Shown: piece after piece, positions 47,036 to 58,575 of the stretch | How positions within the stretch are numbered: the first letter of the stretch is position 1 | Layout of the letters: each line of letters begins with the position of its first letter | Source: Clavelina lepadiformis | Lineage: Eukaryota; Chordata; Ascidiacea; Aplousobranchia; Clavelinidae | Length of the DNA stretch: 64,000 nucleotides | Assembly: GCF_947623445.1 (NCBI RefSeq) | Contig: NC_135248.1 | Location: forward strand, 12,719,820 to 12,783,819 | Direction of reading: 5' to 3' | Notes under the pieces: generated by a model | The model's input: the letters and a program-made list of their open reading frames with translations, nothing else | Told to the model about the DNA's origin: nothing | Databases searched by the model: none | Made by a program: the position numbers and the translations under genes

Positions 47036-47139
47036 AAATGCTGCCGTTTTTATTGCAGGATATCATAAATGTTCAGGTTTAAAAAGCGTTGTTATTTTTA
47101 AAAATCAGGACTAAAAGTAATTATTGCAATTCGTTTAAC

Positions 47140-49578
47140 ATGACCAATTCATATCTTTACCTGATGGTTATCTGCGCTTTTCCATACCAAGGTAATCCGC
47201 TTGTCTATAATTGGAACATGTTTAAGAACAAGTCTAAGCGATGACTCATGGACAAATCTGTTTTATTTAAAGTAGTTTTGAATGTACTAAATATAAGTTA
47301 ATGAATTATAACTTACAATATATAAATTTCCATTGACGACGTTGTTCCTAAAAGTAACAGCATTCTAAACGTTTCCTCATAATTTCATGTCAGGGAGTTT
47401 CGCGACGTTTCTGCAGGAAAAGAATGGAAATGCCACTGAAGCTACAACCGAGATGGAGACGGGATCTGTAAATTCGTAAGTTTTATTTTGCAGGCCACAC
47501 AAGAACCTTTACAGCAACAGCGTGTTGTCAAACAACTTGACTAATCTATGACATAACAAGAGCCTTCATCTACGTCAGAAAGAAGGCCAAAATCTTTTTG
47601 CGATTTTCTTTTTGCCGATTACTACCTAACCACTAAAACTTTCCAAAATATTTTACCAGAATGTTAAGTTAATAATATTCTTTCGTATAAGATTAACTTG
47701 TTTTTGGACTTGCCCCTCACTTTAAGCATTTATGAGAGATTGTTTGCGTAGGTCTTGGACGTCACTTGCCGTCATAATTGGCTCTATTATTGCGTCATTT
47801 GTGGTCATTCTTCTGTTACAATGGACCATTAAAAAGTTCTTGTGCAAAAACAAGTCATCGGCGAACAACGAAAATAGAGAATCTGCACAAGTCACGCATC
47901 TCACTGACGGTAAGTGACTTAGTTGTTTTACAGCTTTAGTTTCAATGAATTGCTTCTTGGGAGACCACCATTGCTGAAAAAACTCATGATTTAGAAAATT
48001 AATTATTTTTAAAAATTTAAGTACATTTTATAAATGATTGAGGAATAGATTTTGCAGATGTTTATGTATTTCTCAGTGTTAAGAAAAATTTAAAGCTAAT
48101 TATTGACTGTGACGATAGTTTCCTTAAAAACGTTTTTTAACAAAAAACTACCAACTTTTTAAATATTTATAAGTTTGTGGTTTCTTTTGTCATGATAAAT
48201 TCCTTCCTATCTGGCTCTCACCGCTTACACGACTAGTCACATAACCAACCTTTGCTTTTCGAACTGTTAACAACCTTCGTTCACTGTTGGAATTAATTCC
48301 GAACTTTCCTTTTCTTCGCTGGTGCACGATAAAAACAAATTTCCTCATCATCTGACAGAAAAACACCAGTTCTTCTTGCAAGGATCAAAACCTTAACTAA
48401 AAACCGATTTTCATCACCACCGCGCTGTCATGATTAGGAGCGAGATAAGGAATCGGGGGCAGCGCAACCTGCCTTGGGAAGGTGTTGTGTAGGGAAGAGC
48501 GTTAAACGTGTAAGGTACGTGTATCTAAAACGGACTAAAAAAAGCATTAAAAAGGATCACAAGTGGCTTAAAACCTTGATACTAAACACGAAGTCACGCA
48601 TCGTGGGTGACATATCTTTAAATCTATGTCTAAACACAAATCAATACCGGGGGTAGTAAACTAACAAACCTATCGGCATTGGTATTATGCAAACGATTAT
48701 AAAACGTGAAATTTTTGTGATACTTCTGCCTACACGCTTTTCGCTAAGTTTAAGCAAATGTAGATATAATTCTTCCTAAAATCCCCAATTAAACAGATGA
48801 ATGTAAATCTTCGCAGGTTCGTTGCAGATAACGATACCGCAGTGTTTGACCAAGCCTCCATCCTATGACGTCATCCACAAATACAAGCAACTTGACCTTG
48901 CCACCAGCACGCCGATATACTACAGTGTACCTGGCATGAAGGTGGTTCAAACTCAAATTCAAATTTGTTGTCAAATTACAGTTTGCTCTTTGTTATATAG
49001 GCCTAGTCAGTGCGGTTAGTAGGGATGTTGTTATGTTGTTAACATCAATTAAAATGCGTCGCGAATAATATTCAACTCTTTTTAGTATTATAATGCTTCT
49101 TTACAATTTGTTTTTACCTTGTGGATCGTGTTCGAGCGCCAATTTATTGACATTGCAGATTTTACTGAAATTTTACTTTATCTATGTTAAAGCATTTCAT
49201 TATATACATTACAACATGCAGCACTGCGTTTAGTTATATACTCGTACTTATAATTTACCGTTGTTAATTTCAAATAACTCAAGAGTTATTACGGAGTTTT
49301 ATCAAAATGGCCACAAGAAACGGAAGACGACATTGACGAGCAATCACCACCCCCTGCATATGAAGACAACGATGCGTTTGAAAAGTGAGTTTTAACTTCC
49401 CTTATTATGAATCAAGGAAGTTGCTAACTTTGTCGTAACCTGTACAAGTTTTAAGTAATTTTCGGTAAATGTTTACTTCCAAACGTAAATGTCATCTTTT
49501 TGTAGGGACGTGCAGTCTACGTCATCGTTGACAGAGCAACAAGCCGAAAAATTGCCAGCCAACGAGATCATAGTTTAA
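47140..49578 (+). CDS. Small type I membrane protein with two PPxY motifs, copy 1
   Basis: Six exons: 47140-47191, 47394-47475, 47752-47909, 48817-48941, 49284-49384, 49506-49578. All junctions are GT/AG and in phase, giving 196 residues. MTNSYLYLMVICAFPYQGSF is a plausible signal peptide. The mature ectodomain is only about 25 residues with N-glycosylation sequons NAT (30-32) and NSS (44-46). One membrane helix (LAVIIGSIIASFVVILLLQW, about 50-69) is followed by a basic stop-transfer IKKFLCKNK. The cytoplasmic tail of about 125 residues carries PPSY (111-114), a YKQLDL word and PPAY inside SPPPAYED (162-165). PPxY motifs bind WW domains, notably of Nedd4-type ubiquitin ligases, so regulated trafficking or adaptor recruitment is likely. 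I recognise no named family. A near-identical paralogue lies at 56566. Confidence 0.8.
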
Positions 49579-50801
49579 TGGATTTTTGTAGTATTTTTGA
49601 TGCAAAACTATTAATGATCTACTACCTTTTTCTTTGTTTTATTTCTTCATTTTTTATCGTTTTGTAAAATTAACGTGACCTCGTCGTTCATGTCGTGAGA
49701 TGAAAGCTATCTAGTACAATTTTGGGCTTATTTTATGAAACTTTTTAAGTTTTTTTTTTCATGTTTGTTTTGACACGCTTAAGATGTAAGGTAGACTCAA
49801 GATAGAATAGGCTTTTAGAGCTATTGTGATTTGTTGGTACAAGCCATTCCTCAGTCCGTCTGCCACCTTCTATACAGTGCCAATAAAATGACATTTATCA
49901 AATTGAAACTACGTAATAAAGCTTACAAAAAATCTAAAATTGTATGAAATTTTCTTTTCTAGTTTTGACAAGCACTAAACGTTGTGCAAAAATTTCAACT
50001 AAATTATCATCGAATATTTTAAAATCGCCAACACGGCGCTCTGGCTGTTACAGCAACAGCTGTAACTATAAACCTCTTAAAATAATTCAGTTGCTCAATA
50101 TGTAGCCCATATAGCTGCGTTTTGAAAATAGATTTTAGTTTTAGTTCACACGTCACTGTATTTTTTTGAACATCATCGTGTGCTATAAGTATTAGCTTTT
50201 AGTCGAGCGGGGACGCTCATGAATTTATACATCGATTCAAGTTGTCAGTCAAAAATGTTAATACCGCGAAAATGTTGTTTGCAACAACCATCTTTGTCTC
50301 ATCCATCAGTACGTTGTTAATTTTATCTTCATTAAGCTGAAAAGCTCAAACATAACAAAAACTCAGAATCTCCTGCACACGTCACAGGGGCTTTTGCTGT
50401 TTAACGGAACGACAAAATGCAGGCAACACGTGATAAAATCTAAGAAATAACTTTCCTTTTATACTCAACAAGAAGTATGATGTGATGAATATTGATCACT
50501 TCTTTCATGTACATTAACGGTTTGATGCAAACATACACATATGAGCAAGCCTTGCCAAGCCTAATAGAAACACCTTAGTCGTATAATCGGGTTCTCGATC
50601 CAAAGAAAGAGGCACATTAAGAAGAAAAGATAAACTTAAATTTCTCAATTAAACAATCGGCCAAGACCCATATAGATAATCACTGGTAATCAAAAAAGTT
50701 TTTTTTATGCTGTTTACAAAAGATGACTTCTTCTGGTTAATTTTGGGCTGTTGATTCCAAAAATAACCTCAACAATCTCCTGGTTCCTGGAACCACATAT
50801 T
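49579..50801. other. 3' flank of copy 1, part of the segmental duplication
   Basis: The part at about 50120-50260 (tagctgcgttttgaaaatag .. ttttagtcgagcgg) is repeated at about 59280-59400 behind copy 2, so the duplicated segment extends at least 700 bp past the genes. No gene is supported here. Confidence 0.5.
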
Positions 50802-50809
50802 CATTATAC

Positions 50810-52720
50810 GGTGTACCGACACTTAATCACGCGACACTTAATCACGCGACGCTTAATCACCGACACATAATCACTAGGACATTTAATCACGCGACACATA
50901 ATCACTAGGACATTTAATCACGCGACACATAATCACTAAGACATTTAATCACGCAACTTGGATACTTAATCACGCGACATTTAATCACGCGACACATAAT
51001 CACTTGGATGCGACTGCCAAAGGCTTCCTTGGTCTTTCTTTTAGAACTCCCCGACAATTGTTTTGACTCCGTTGCGCCGGCTTTCTCTATAATGTTTCTT
51101 TAAATCAACACCAGCTTCATAAAGTCTAATTGTTACATTGTCCGAAAGTATAACCTATGTAATATCTAACATTATTCTACTGTATTGTCACCGAAGCTCT
51201 TGACCAAAGTACCATCAAAACGTTACACCGTAAAATACAATGCTACTTGAAACTGTGTCAGAGCGTCGGTTTTGGAACTCTGGAACAATGCCAATGAATG
51301 AATTATTACAATTTACTATCACGACCGGTTTACAATTTACTATCACGGCTTTGGCAAGACAGGCTATCAGTCAAATGAAGGTGAATAAGGGTGAACTGTC
51401 AGCCAGTACAAGCAACGTCATCGGGTCTGTAAGCAGAGACTTGGAACCAGGTGTACTCATGGCGCTGCCAAAAAAGCAATCTTTGAAGCGGACCTTGCAG
51501 AGAAAACGTCGCGATATGCTGACTGCACACTGTACGGCCGCTCTACAGTCTCCGATGGATACTAATTTCACAATACCAGAAACATTCCAGCGCATGATTT
51601 TGCACGACTCTGGACCTGGAAACAATCGTCTGATTCTTCTTGGCAGCAGGGATCTGCTAGACGGTTTGGCCAGAGCGAAATTGTGGCTAGCTGATGGAAC
51701 GTTCAAGGTTGTACCGTCTTTGTTCTTTCAACTGTACACAGTACATTTTGAACTTGTTCCCGGTCTTATTCCTGCAGCAGTTTACTGCCTCGTTCAAAAT
51801 AAAACGCGAGCAACGTACGATCGCATCCTTGATGCAATTAAAACAATGATCCCCACTGCTGCACCGGAATGCGTTTTGCTCGATTTTGAGACTGCCGCAG
51901 TAAGTGCTTTCCGCACAGCATTTCCTACAGCAATGTTAGGAGTTGTTATTTTCACCTAACGCAAAGCGTCCTGCGCAAAGTTAATGAAATTGGCATGAAG
52001 TGTGACTACGAGTCTGATGACGAATTAAGAACAGCTGTTCGGTGTTTACCAGCCTTAGCCATGGCCCCTTCCTCTGACGTAGTCGAGTCATTTCTGATCT
52101 TAGCTGATAGCATGCCCGATCACGAGAAGATGCCTGAGCTGCTTTCGTATTTCGAACACACATATATCAGAGGCAGACGACGTCCGGGACGTGGTGAAAA
52201 TTACGGCTCAGCCATCTTTCCAATCGAAAGTTGGAATCATTACGAAGCCGGGGCAGGTTGCATTGCAAGAACCACAAATGCAGTCGAAGGTTGGCATTTT
52301 GGTCTCCAAGTGCTTTTTCAATGCCACCACCCGACATTGTGGACTTTCATACGGGGAATTGAAAAAGACATTCAAATGCAACGTGCAACGTTTCTGCAAG
52401 GAATTGCTGGTACTCAACCTTCTATTCCAATGCGGTACAAGGCACTGAAACTGCGCGTGCAAAACACAGTTGACCGTTATCTGTCAAGCGAGATTTCAGT
52501 CTATCTTCGTGCAGTTGCTTACATTTCCCATGCATAACATTGCTGTAAATTGTAAATGTAAAAAAATATTGTAAATGTGTGATTAAATGTCGCGTGATTA
52601 AATGTCCTAGTGATTATGTGTCGCGTGATAAAATGTCGCGTGATTAAATGTCCTAGTGATTATGTGTCGGTGATTAAGCGTCGCGTGATTAATTGTCGCG
52701 TGATTAAGTGTCACCAAACC
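50810..52720 (+). mobile_element. Mutator-like (MULE) DNA transposon, near full length
   Basis: A 1911-bp element bracketed by 8-bp direct repeats CATTATAC (50802-50809 and 52721-52728). The left end is GGTGTACCGACACTTAATC; the reverse complement of the right end is GGTTTGGTGACACTTAATC (15 of 19 match, perfect over the last 11). Each end continues into an array of TTAATCACGCGACA-type words (50819-51006 and, inverted, about 52578-52720), giving terminal inverted repeats made of tandem repeats. The interior encodes a MULE-family DDE transposase. An 8-10 bp duplication is typical of the superfamily. It is inserted beside an older repeat fossil, between the two membrane-protein genes. Confidence 0.88.
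51240..52537 (+). pseudogene. MULE transposase, interrupted by one frameshift
   Basis: Cut-and-paste transposase. The first block (51240-51959, 239 codons from ATG) carries LADGTFKVVPSLFFQLYTVH with catalytic Asp152 and LLDFETAAVSAF with Asp215. The second block, in another frame, continues CYFHLTQSVLRKVNEIGMKC and, from 51995, ends in ARTTNAVEGWHFGLQ with the third acidic residue (Glu). The C-x2-H motif (CYFH) sits at the junction. The single break lies near 51945, in ttaggagttgttatttt, where one or two bases shift the frame. The N-terminal FLYWCH-type zinc finger found in many animal MULE proteins is not seen; the protein starts close to the LPKKQSLKRTLQRKRR segment that normally follows it. 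One break and a clean target duplication suggest a fairly young insertion. Confidence 0.85.
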
Positions 52721-52734
52721 CATTATACAGACGA

Positions 52735-53720
52735 AGAGAGGAAGGTTTGATCCGTACTCCAGCATGGAAAATACCTTTGTGCTTTTTCATGACGTAGGTG
52801 GCCTCTTACATGCAATAAGCTATGTGTATGATTCAAAGGAATGACGTCTATTCATAGACAGCTCCAAGGCTAGTTTAAAGTGTGTGCTGTTGTACAATGA
52901 AAACAAATATGCCTCCGTACCAATTGGTCATTCAGTACATCTCAAAGAAACATATGAAAATAATAAAGTCTTAATAACTAAATGCAAATATTCTGAGCAC
53001 AACTGGTTGATATGTGGTGACTTGAAATTTTTTGGTTTGCTTCCCTGCCAACAAGGTGGCTACACTAAGTATTCATGCTTTTTATGTCTATGGGATAGTA
53101 GAGCTAAAACCGAAACATTGAGAAAAAGAGCAATGACTTGAGAGAAAAGAATTTACTCTTGGAGAAAGAAACATCTGTAACTAAGCATTAGTAGATCAAA
53201 GTAAAGTATTACAACCACCTCTGATAAGCCTGAGGCATGTTTTGTGTATATTTGCCAAAACTTTCATGCCTTGAATAAAGAAAAACAAAAAGCGGGAATA
53301 TTTGATGGGCCAAAGATAAGGCAGCTAATGAAAGACAAGGAATTTATCAAAACCTTGAACCAAGATGAAAAAGAAGGTTGGATGGCTTTTACCCAGGTTG
53401 TGAGCAAGTTTTGGGTAATACCAAATCACCTGATTACAAAGAACTTGTTTAGCACTTGCTTTGCGCATCTAAAAAACTAGGCTGTAACATGAGTGTAAAA
53501 GTGCACTTCTTGCATGGTCATTTGGATTATTTTCCAGAAAATTTAGGTGCTATGATTGAACAGCAAGGTGAACGTTTCCACCAAGATATAAAAACCATGG
53601 AAAAAAGATACCAAGATCGGTGGAACGTTAATATGATGGTCGATTACTGTTGGTGAGAGATGAGGAAACACATGAACATTGTCGAAAGACAAAAAGACAA
53701 AGCTTCTTCCATAAAATAAT
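52735..53720 (+). mobile_element. Fossil of a dispersed repetitive coding family
   Basis: Readable pieces include VPIGHSVHLKETYEN, GGYTKYSCFLCLWDSRA, GERFHQDIKTMEKRYQ and RWNVNMMVDYCW. From memory these belong to a multi-copy family found as many near-identical predicted proteins in arthropods, cnidarians and other animals, which is why I treat it as a mobile-element fossil; I cannot name the superfamily. The copy is broken in several places and lacks visible ends. The MULE inserted at its left flank. Confidence 0.6.
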
Positions 53721-54049
53721 GTTGATTTCAGTATTGTAATGCTGTTACTAATTTTTAGTGCTTTTTACACCAAGGCATAATTTACGTATTGTGAATAATG
53801 CTTAATGCTATACTTATTTGTTCTTACCGTCAAAACATCGAATTGCGTTTTGTGAAAAAAATTGACGTGATAGAACAAATCTGCGGTTATTTTTGGAATC
53901 AGCGCCCAACGATTAACCAAACACACATTTTACTTTTAATTCAGCAAAATTGATGCAGTCTGGTGTTATGGTTGCTTTGAAAAGTCCCTTTTTAATCAGT
54001 TATGAAAAGCATATTTTTGAGAATTGGCCAAACTTTTACGATTCTATTA

Positions 54050-54085
<36 letters not shown>

Positions 54086-54189
54086 GAATATAAATGTTAA
54101 CATTTATTTGCAATAAAAAAAATTTCAAAAGATTCTTCACGGTACAGGTGGAATAGAATGTTAAGATTGAGTCTTAGATATGCAAGCCA
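53721..54189. other. Intergenic with (ATT)n microsatellite
   Basis: No gene is supported. A run of ATT units (about 13) lies at 54044-54085. Confidence 0.6.
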
Positions 54190-54840
54190 TGATCTCTGCA
54201 GTAGATTAGTGACAAACGTACGAGGAGTGCCGAATGCCTGCGGTTAGACTAGCGAGGCGGTATTATACAAGCAATCGCTGATAATCTTATATAATAATAA
54301 TCGGCAGATCAAGTGTTTGCAGTGAAGCCCGCCTGCGAGAAAATCAGAACAAATAAAGTTTCAGAAAATTTTACTCAAACGTTGTTTATTTGGTTAAAAG
54401 GCTGAACATAGTGACTCTCTTTTTCATTTTAATGCCTTAGGGTGGAGCGAGGCATCAGCAAGATTAGAAAGCAAGATTAAATGAAGCAATGTGTAAAGAA
54501 GCATTGTTATGAAGCTGCAGATATCTTCGATTTTAAGATTCCTTCTCTAATATATTAAGTTTGAGATTTCGTTTAAGAACAAAATGAACTTGCTTTGACT
54601 TTGACCCTGACTTTAGTTGGTAAATATTAATTCGAAACCGAACCAAACGTCCACACGTCAACGATTATCTGTTTCCAAGTCTCGATGAATAACACCTAAA
54701 ATTTACTTTGTGAGTAAACGTCATACTTCAACAATTTGTATATCATTATGACGTAGCATACAAAATCATGACCCATTGTGACTGCAATTATAATTCCAGG
54801 TACCAGATTAAAGATATTTTTGTGTTAGTGTGTGTATAAA
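54190..54840 (+). repeat. Diverged third copy of the promoter segment
   Basis: Words such as tattataca, cgctgataatctt, gtttgcagtgaagcccgcctgcgagaaaatcagaacaaat align with 44440-44560 and 46210-46320 upstream of copy 1. A ttataattccag|gtacc donor-like site at about 54800 parallels the CCAG donor of the other units. This is the likely promoter side of copy 2. Confidence 0.55.
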
Positions 54841-56565
54841 TATCTATAAACATGAGCAATAGCTTATTTTCTTAATTGTAAAATTCCGTTCACATTTCAC
54901 AAAGTGCGGAATACAAGGAAACACAAAGCAACAAAAACAGGTTTCAAAACGATAAACGTGACGTCACCATTCCATGAATATGTTAAATCCAGATTAGAAA
55001 AACATTTTCTGAAAAGTATTAAAAGCCGTTTTCAGGTCTTGTAAAGCAAGCTTGACCACACCCGTCTCGCTTGTAATTAGCGGTCAATTAAAACCGCTAC
55101 ATCGGACACTGAGGTGTCCTTAGAGCGCTTGTATATAATCTACATTCAACTTTCTAAACGACATCAACCGAATGAGTGTGATGACGAACGGAGTGTATCA
55201 TTTACTGGCAAATGATTCAGCGAAGAAAGTTGCCCTCTTGCCGGCGTAAGGAAACCGAAAAGTGATAGCTTTGGAAACGCTTCAAGGCTGCCAGCGTTGA
55301 TGTTGAATAGAAAAGTTAAAGTTGAAGTTAAGTAATGGAACGCTGTCGAAGTACCTTTTTATTCCCCACTTCAGTTGTATGCAAATACGCTTCAAGCAAC
55401 TTCAATGCTTTATGTAGCATATGATATCTCAAGCTGTAGTGCTTGGTTGGGCATCTATCCTTGTATTAGATATTAGATGGAATTAATAAGTTATGGACAA
55501 AGATGCTTTTAATTAGATGACTTTGTAACTACGTTGCGTTAATCATACCGTGGTCAGCATTTTGGAATGTTACCGTAAAAAACTCATCAAGACTACAGGC
55601 ATGCAGCTTAATCAGCGGTGGTCAAAGTAACCAAATAAGTAATATCGCCATCAATATAATGTATAAGTTATAGACATCTATCGTTGTATCAGACGTTAGA
55701 TTACGTTTTATTCAGACAAGTACAGCATGCTACGGGCAAAGATGCTTCGATTTAAACAACTTTAAAAATTTACGCCGGTTAGGTGTTTAGCTGGTTACAG
55801 TAAAGCACGCAAGCAAGCATACAGCTGCATCTACTAGAACAGTGAAGAAAAGGTATGGTAAGCTTGAAATCATTCTTAACAGCACAACATTAGCTATTAA
55901 TTATTAGCTTCATATCAAATTAAGCCAATTATTAGCTTATATCAAAATCTTAGCTTAATATCAATATAAACGTTGTCCCTTAGACGAAGCATTTTTACCA
56001 AGCGTATACACGTAGCTGTCAGCTGCGCCTTAACGTTGAAAAGGATTGTACAAAAATGATAGTCTATTATTTTATCTGCAATCTCCGTATTGAGAATTCT
56101 TTTTGATTATGAACATACCACAGGGAGAGATGGTATCGTTTATAGAAATGTATACAAAATGTCATGTTTATTTTTAAAACATTCGATTTAAATAGAAAAT
56201 ATATTACCGGCTAACAATATATACAGTAAGAAGGAAAATAATACCAAGTAAAAAATAAAGCGTCACCTTGTAAATTGTACATCTTTTGTCCTGTGGGACT
56301 GTAGGCTACATAGATCGCATGTCAAGGCTAGATCTAAAAATTAACGAAGCTGTAACCTTACTTGAGGTTTTTGTGAAGTTTCCAACTAAACTAAAAAAAG
56401 CTATTAAAAGGAATTTCGAAAATAGAAAAGTGAAGAAATGTAAATGTATCTCACAATTAATTTTTAATGATCTAATTTTATACTTTTTTGCAGATTGTTT
56501 AACCCTTTAATAGCTATAGCAATTATTTTTAGACATCACGATCAAAATTAATTAATTCGACGAAA
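54841..56565. other. 5' flank of copy 2, nothing recognised
   Basis: AT-rich; no gene or clear repeat is supported. Some short words repeat locally (ttattagctt near 55900-55950). Confidence 0.4.
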
Positions 56566-58575
56566 ATGTCCGAACTATATCTTCACGTGGTGATTCCCTG
56601 CGCTATTTTCAACCAAGGTAATCTGCTTGTCTACAATTAAAGCCTATTTAAGAACAAGTCTAAGCGATGACTCATAGACAAACCTGTTCTAATTTAAGTA
56701 ATTCTGAATTACTGAGTATACATTGATTTAATGGTAATTTTCCATTGAGGAAGGTGTTTCCTAAAATAGATAACTTTTCAAAACTTTCCGAATCCAATTG
56801 GTCAGAATTACTATCGATACATTCGTTCATGCAACTTATAAAGTTATAAGTATCAGTCGAAAACGGTTTTACTAGAATTAATAACTTTTCAAAATTCATA
56901 ATTTTATGTCAGGAAGTTTCGCGATGTCTCTGCTGAAGGAAAATGAAAATGCTACTGAAGCTCCAACCGAGACCGAGACGAGACCTGATGTAAATTCGTA
57001 AGTTTCTTTTCTTTATAATAAAACGTGTTGGTGCGTGTTGAATCAAATGACCGGAAATTCATCACGCCAATGTAAAGCAGCCAGCACAGGTTCGACGCCT
57101 CCCACCTGCGTAAATTCTTTTCTCGGTGACTTCCAACTTAAACGATGTTAAGAAAGTAAAGCACCTCCCCCCCTTTTGCAAACTCCTGTTTGAAAACCAC
57201 TTGTCAGGTCAATATGATCTTTTCCCAATTGCATTGTTAATGTAACGGTCTTATTTGTTTCATATCACTTGTCATATACAGTATGAATTTTTTATGGCAT
57301 CATGTTTTCCGGGAAAGTATAAAAAATATCTTTTTAGATTTTCGTGTCTAACTTTTGCAGAAATTCTTCGATTTTTGACGTAATCTGTTCGGTATAATCG
57401 AAATATTTACGAACAGTTGCTTTGTGCAGGGCTTTGACGTCACTAGCCGTCATAATTGGCTCCATTATTGCGTCATTTGTGGTCATTCTTCTGTTACAAT
57501 GGGCCATTAAAAAGTTCTTGTGCAAAAACAAGTCATCGGCGAACAACGAAAATAGAGAATCTGCACAAGTCACACATCTCACTGACGGTAAGTTACTTGG
57601 TTGTTTCACAGCTTTAGTTTCAATGTATTGCTTCTTGGGAGACCATCATTGCTGAAAAAACTCACGATATGACAAAATACATTAAACAAAATAAATAAGT
57701 TTTTGAGGCAAAATAAATATAAGAAACAAAACCGGAGAACAATATCGAACTATTTTAAGTATCAAAATAGCTTCAGGACATAAGCTGATAAACATTTATA
57801 CAAAATCTCCAATTAAACAGGTGAATGTAAATCTTCGCAGGTTCGTTGCAGATAACGATACCGCAGTGTTTGACCAAGCCTCCATCCTATGACGTCATCC
57901 ACAAATACAAGCAACTTGATCTTGCCACCAGCACGCCGATATACTACAGTGTACCCGGTTTGAAGGTACGAGGAATGCGGAAAGTTGCTCAACCTTGTGC
58001 AGATAGAAATGCATAAGTCGCGAGCATTATGTCAAAGTATTTCGTTTGTTGTCAAATTACAGTCCGCTGAGTCGGTGCGACTTCTGTTGTAAACCTTGTG
58101 GCTTATTTAAACTTTGATTGTCTTTAACTTGTGAGTTTGCGGCTTGAATTGTGTGCGGCAGAACTTTAAGATAAGCTTGAAGTTTTTTAGAACATTAATA
58201 ATGTGTTAAAGAAATTAATTTCAATACACATTGCACCACGCAACCATTCGTTTCCTTGTAACTTACCGTTGTTAATTTTAATCAAATCATCAGAATTTTT
58301 ATGGAGTTTTATCAAAATGGCCGCAAGAAACGGAAGAAGACATTGACGAGCAATCACCACCACCTGCATATGAAGACAACGATGCGTTTGAAAAGTGAGT
58401 TTTAAGCCAATTTGTTACGACTAAACAAAATTGCTAGCTATACCATCATGAACTCTACTGCACAAGTTTTAGGTAATTTCCTGTAAATGCTTCCAAATTT
58501 AAAAGTCGTGTTTTTGCACTTTGCAGTGACTTGCAATCTACGTCATCGTTGCCACAGCAACAAACCGAAGAATAA
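56566..58575 (+). CDS. Small type I membrane protein with two PPxY motifs, copy 2
   Basis: Six exons: 56566-56617, 56913-56997, 57430-57587, 57841-57965, 58294-58394, 58527-58575, all in phase with GT/AG, giving 189 residues. Exon order, phases and most lengths equal copy 1. The N-terminus MSELYLHVVIPCAIFNQGSF is a weaker signal peptide. The ectodomain (..ENENATEAPTETET..) is clearly more diverged from copy 1 than the rest, keeping only the NAT sequon and the TEA/TET rhythm. The membrane helix and juxtamembrane tail (IIGSIIASFVVILLLQWAIK) differ by about one residue from copy 1. PPSY and SPPPAYED are kept. The last exon stops seven codons earlier (QQTEE-stop), losing the PANEIIV end. The intron after the helix exon is 253 bp against 907 bp in copy 1. 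Either gene conversion or strong constraint keeps the helix and tail identical. Confidence 0.8.

Noticed and set aside
52191-52462. Frames of about 85 codons on both strands inside the MULE
   Set aside because: They overlap the transposase C-terminal block in other frames.
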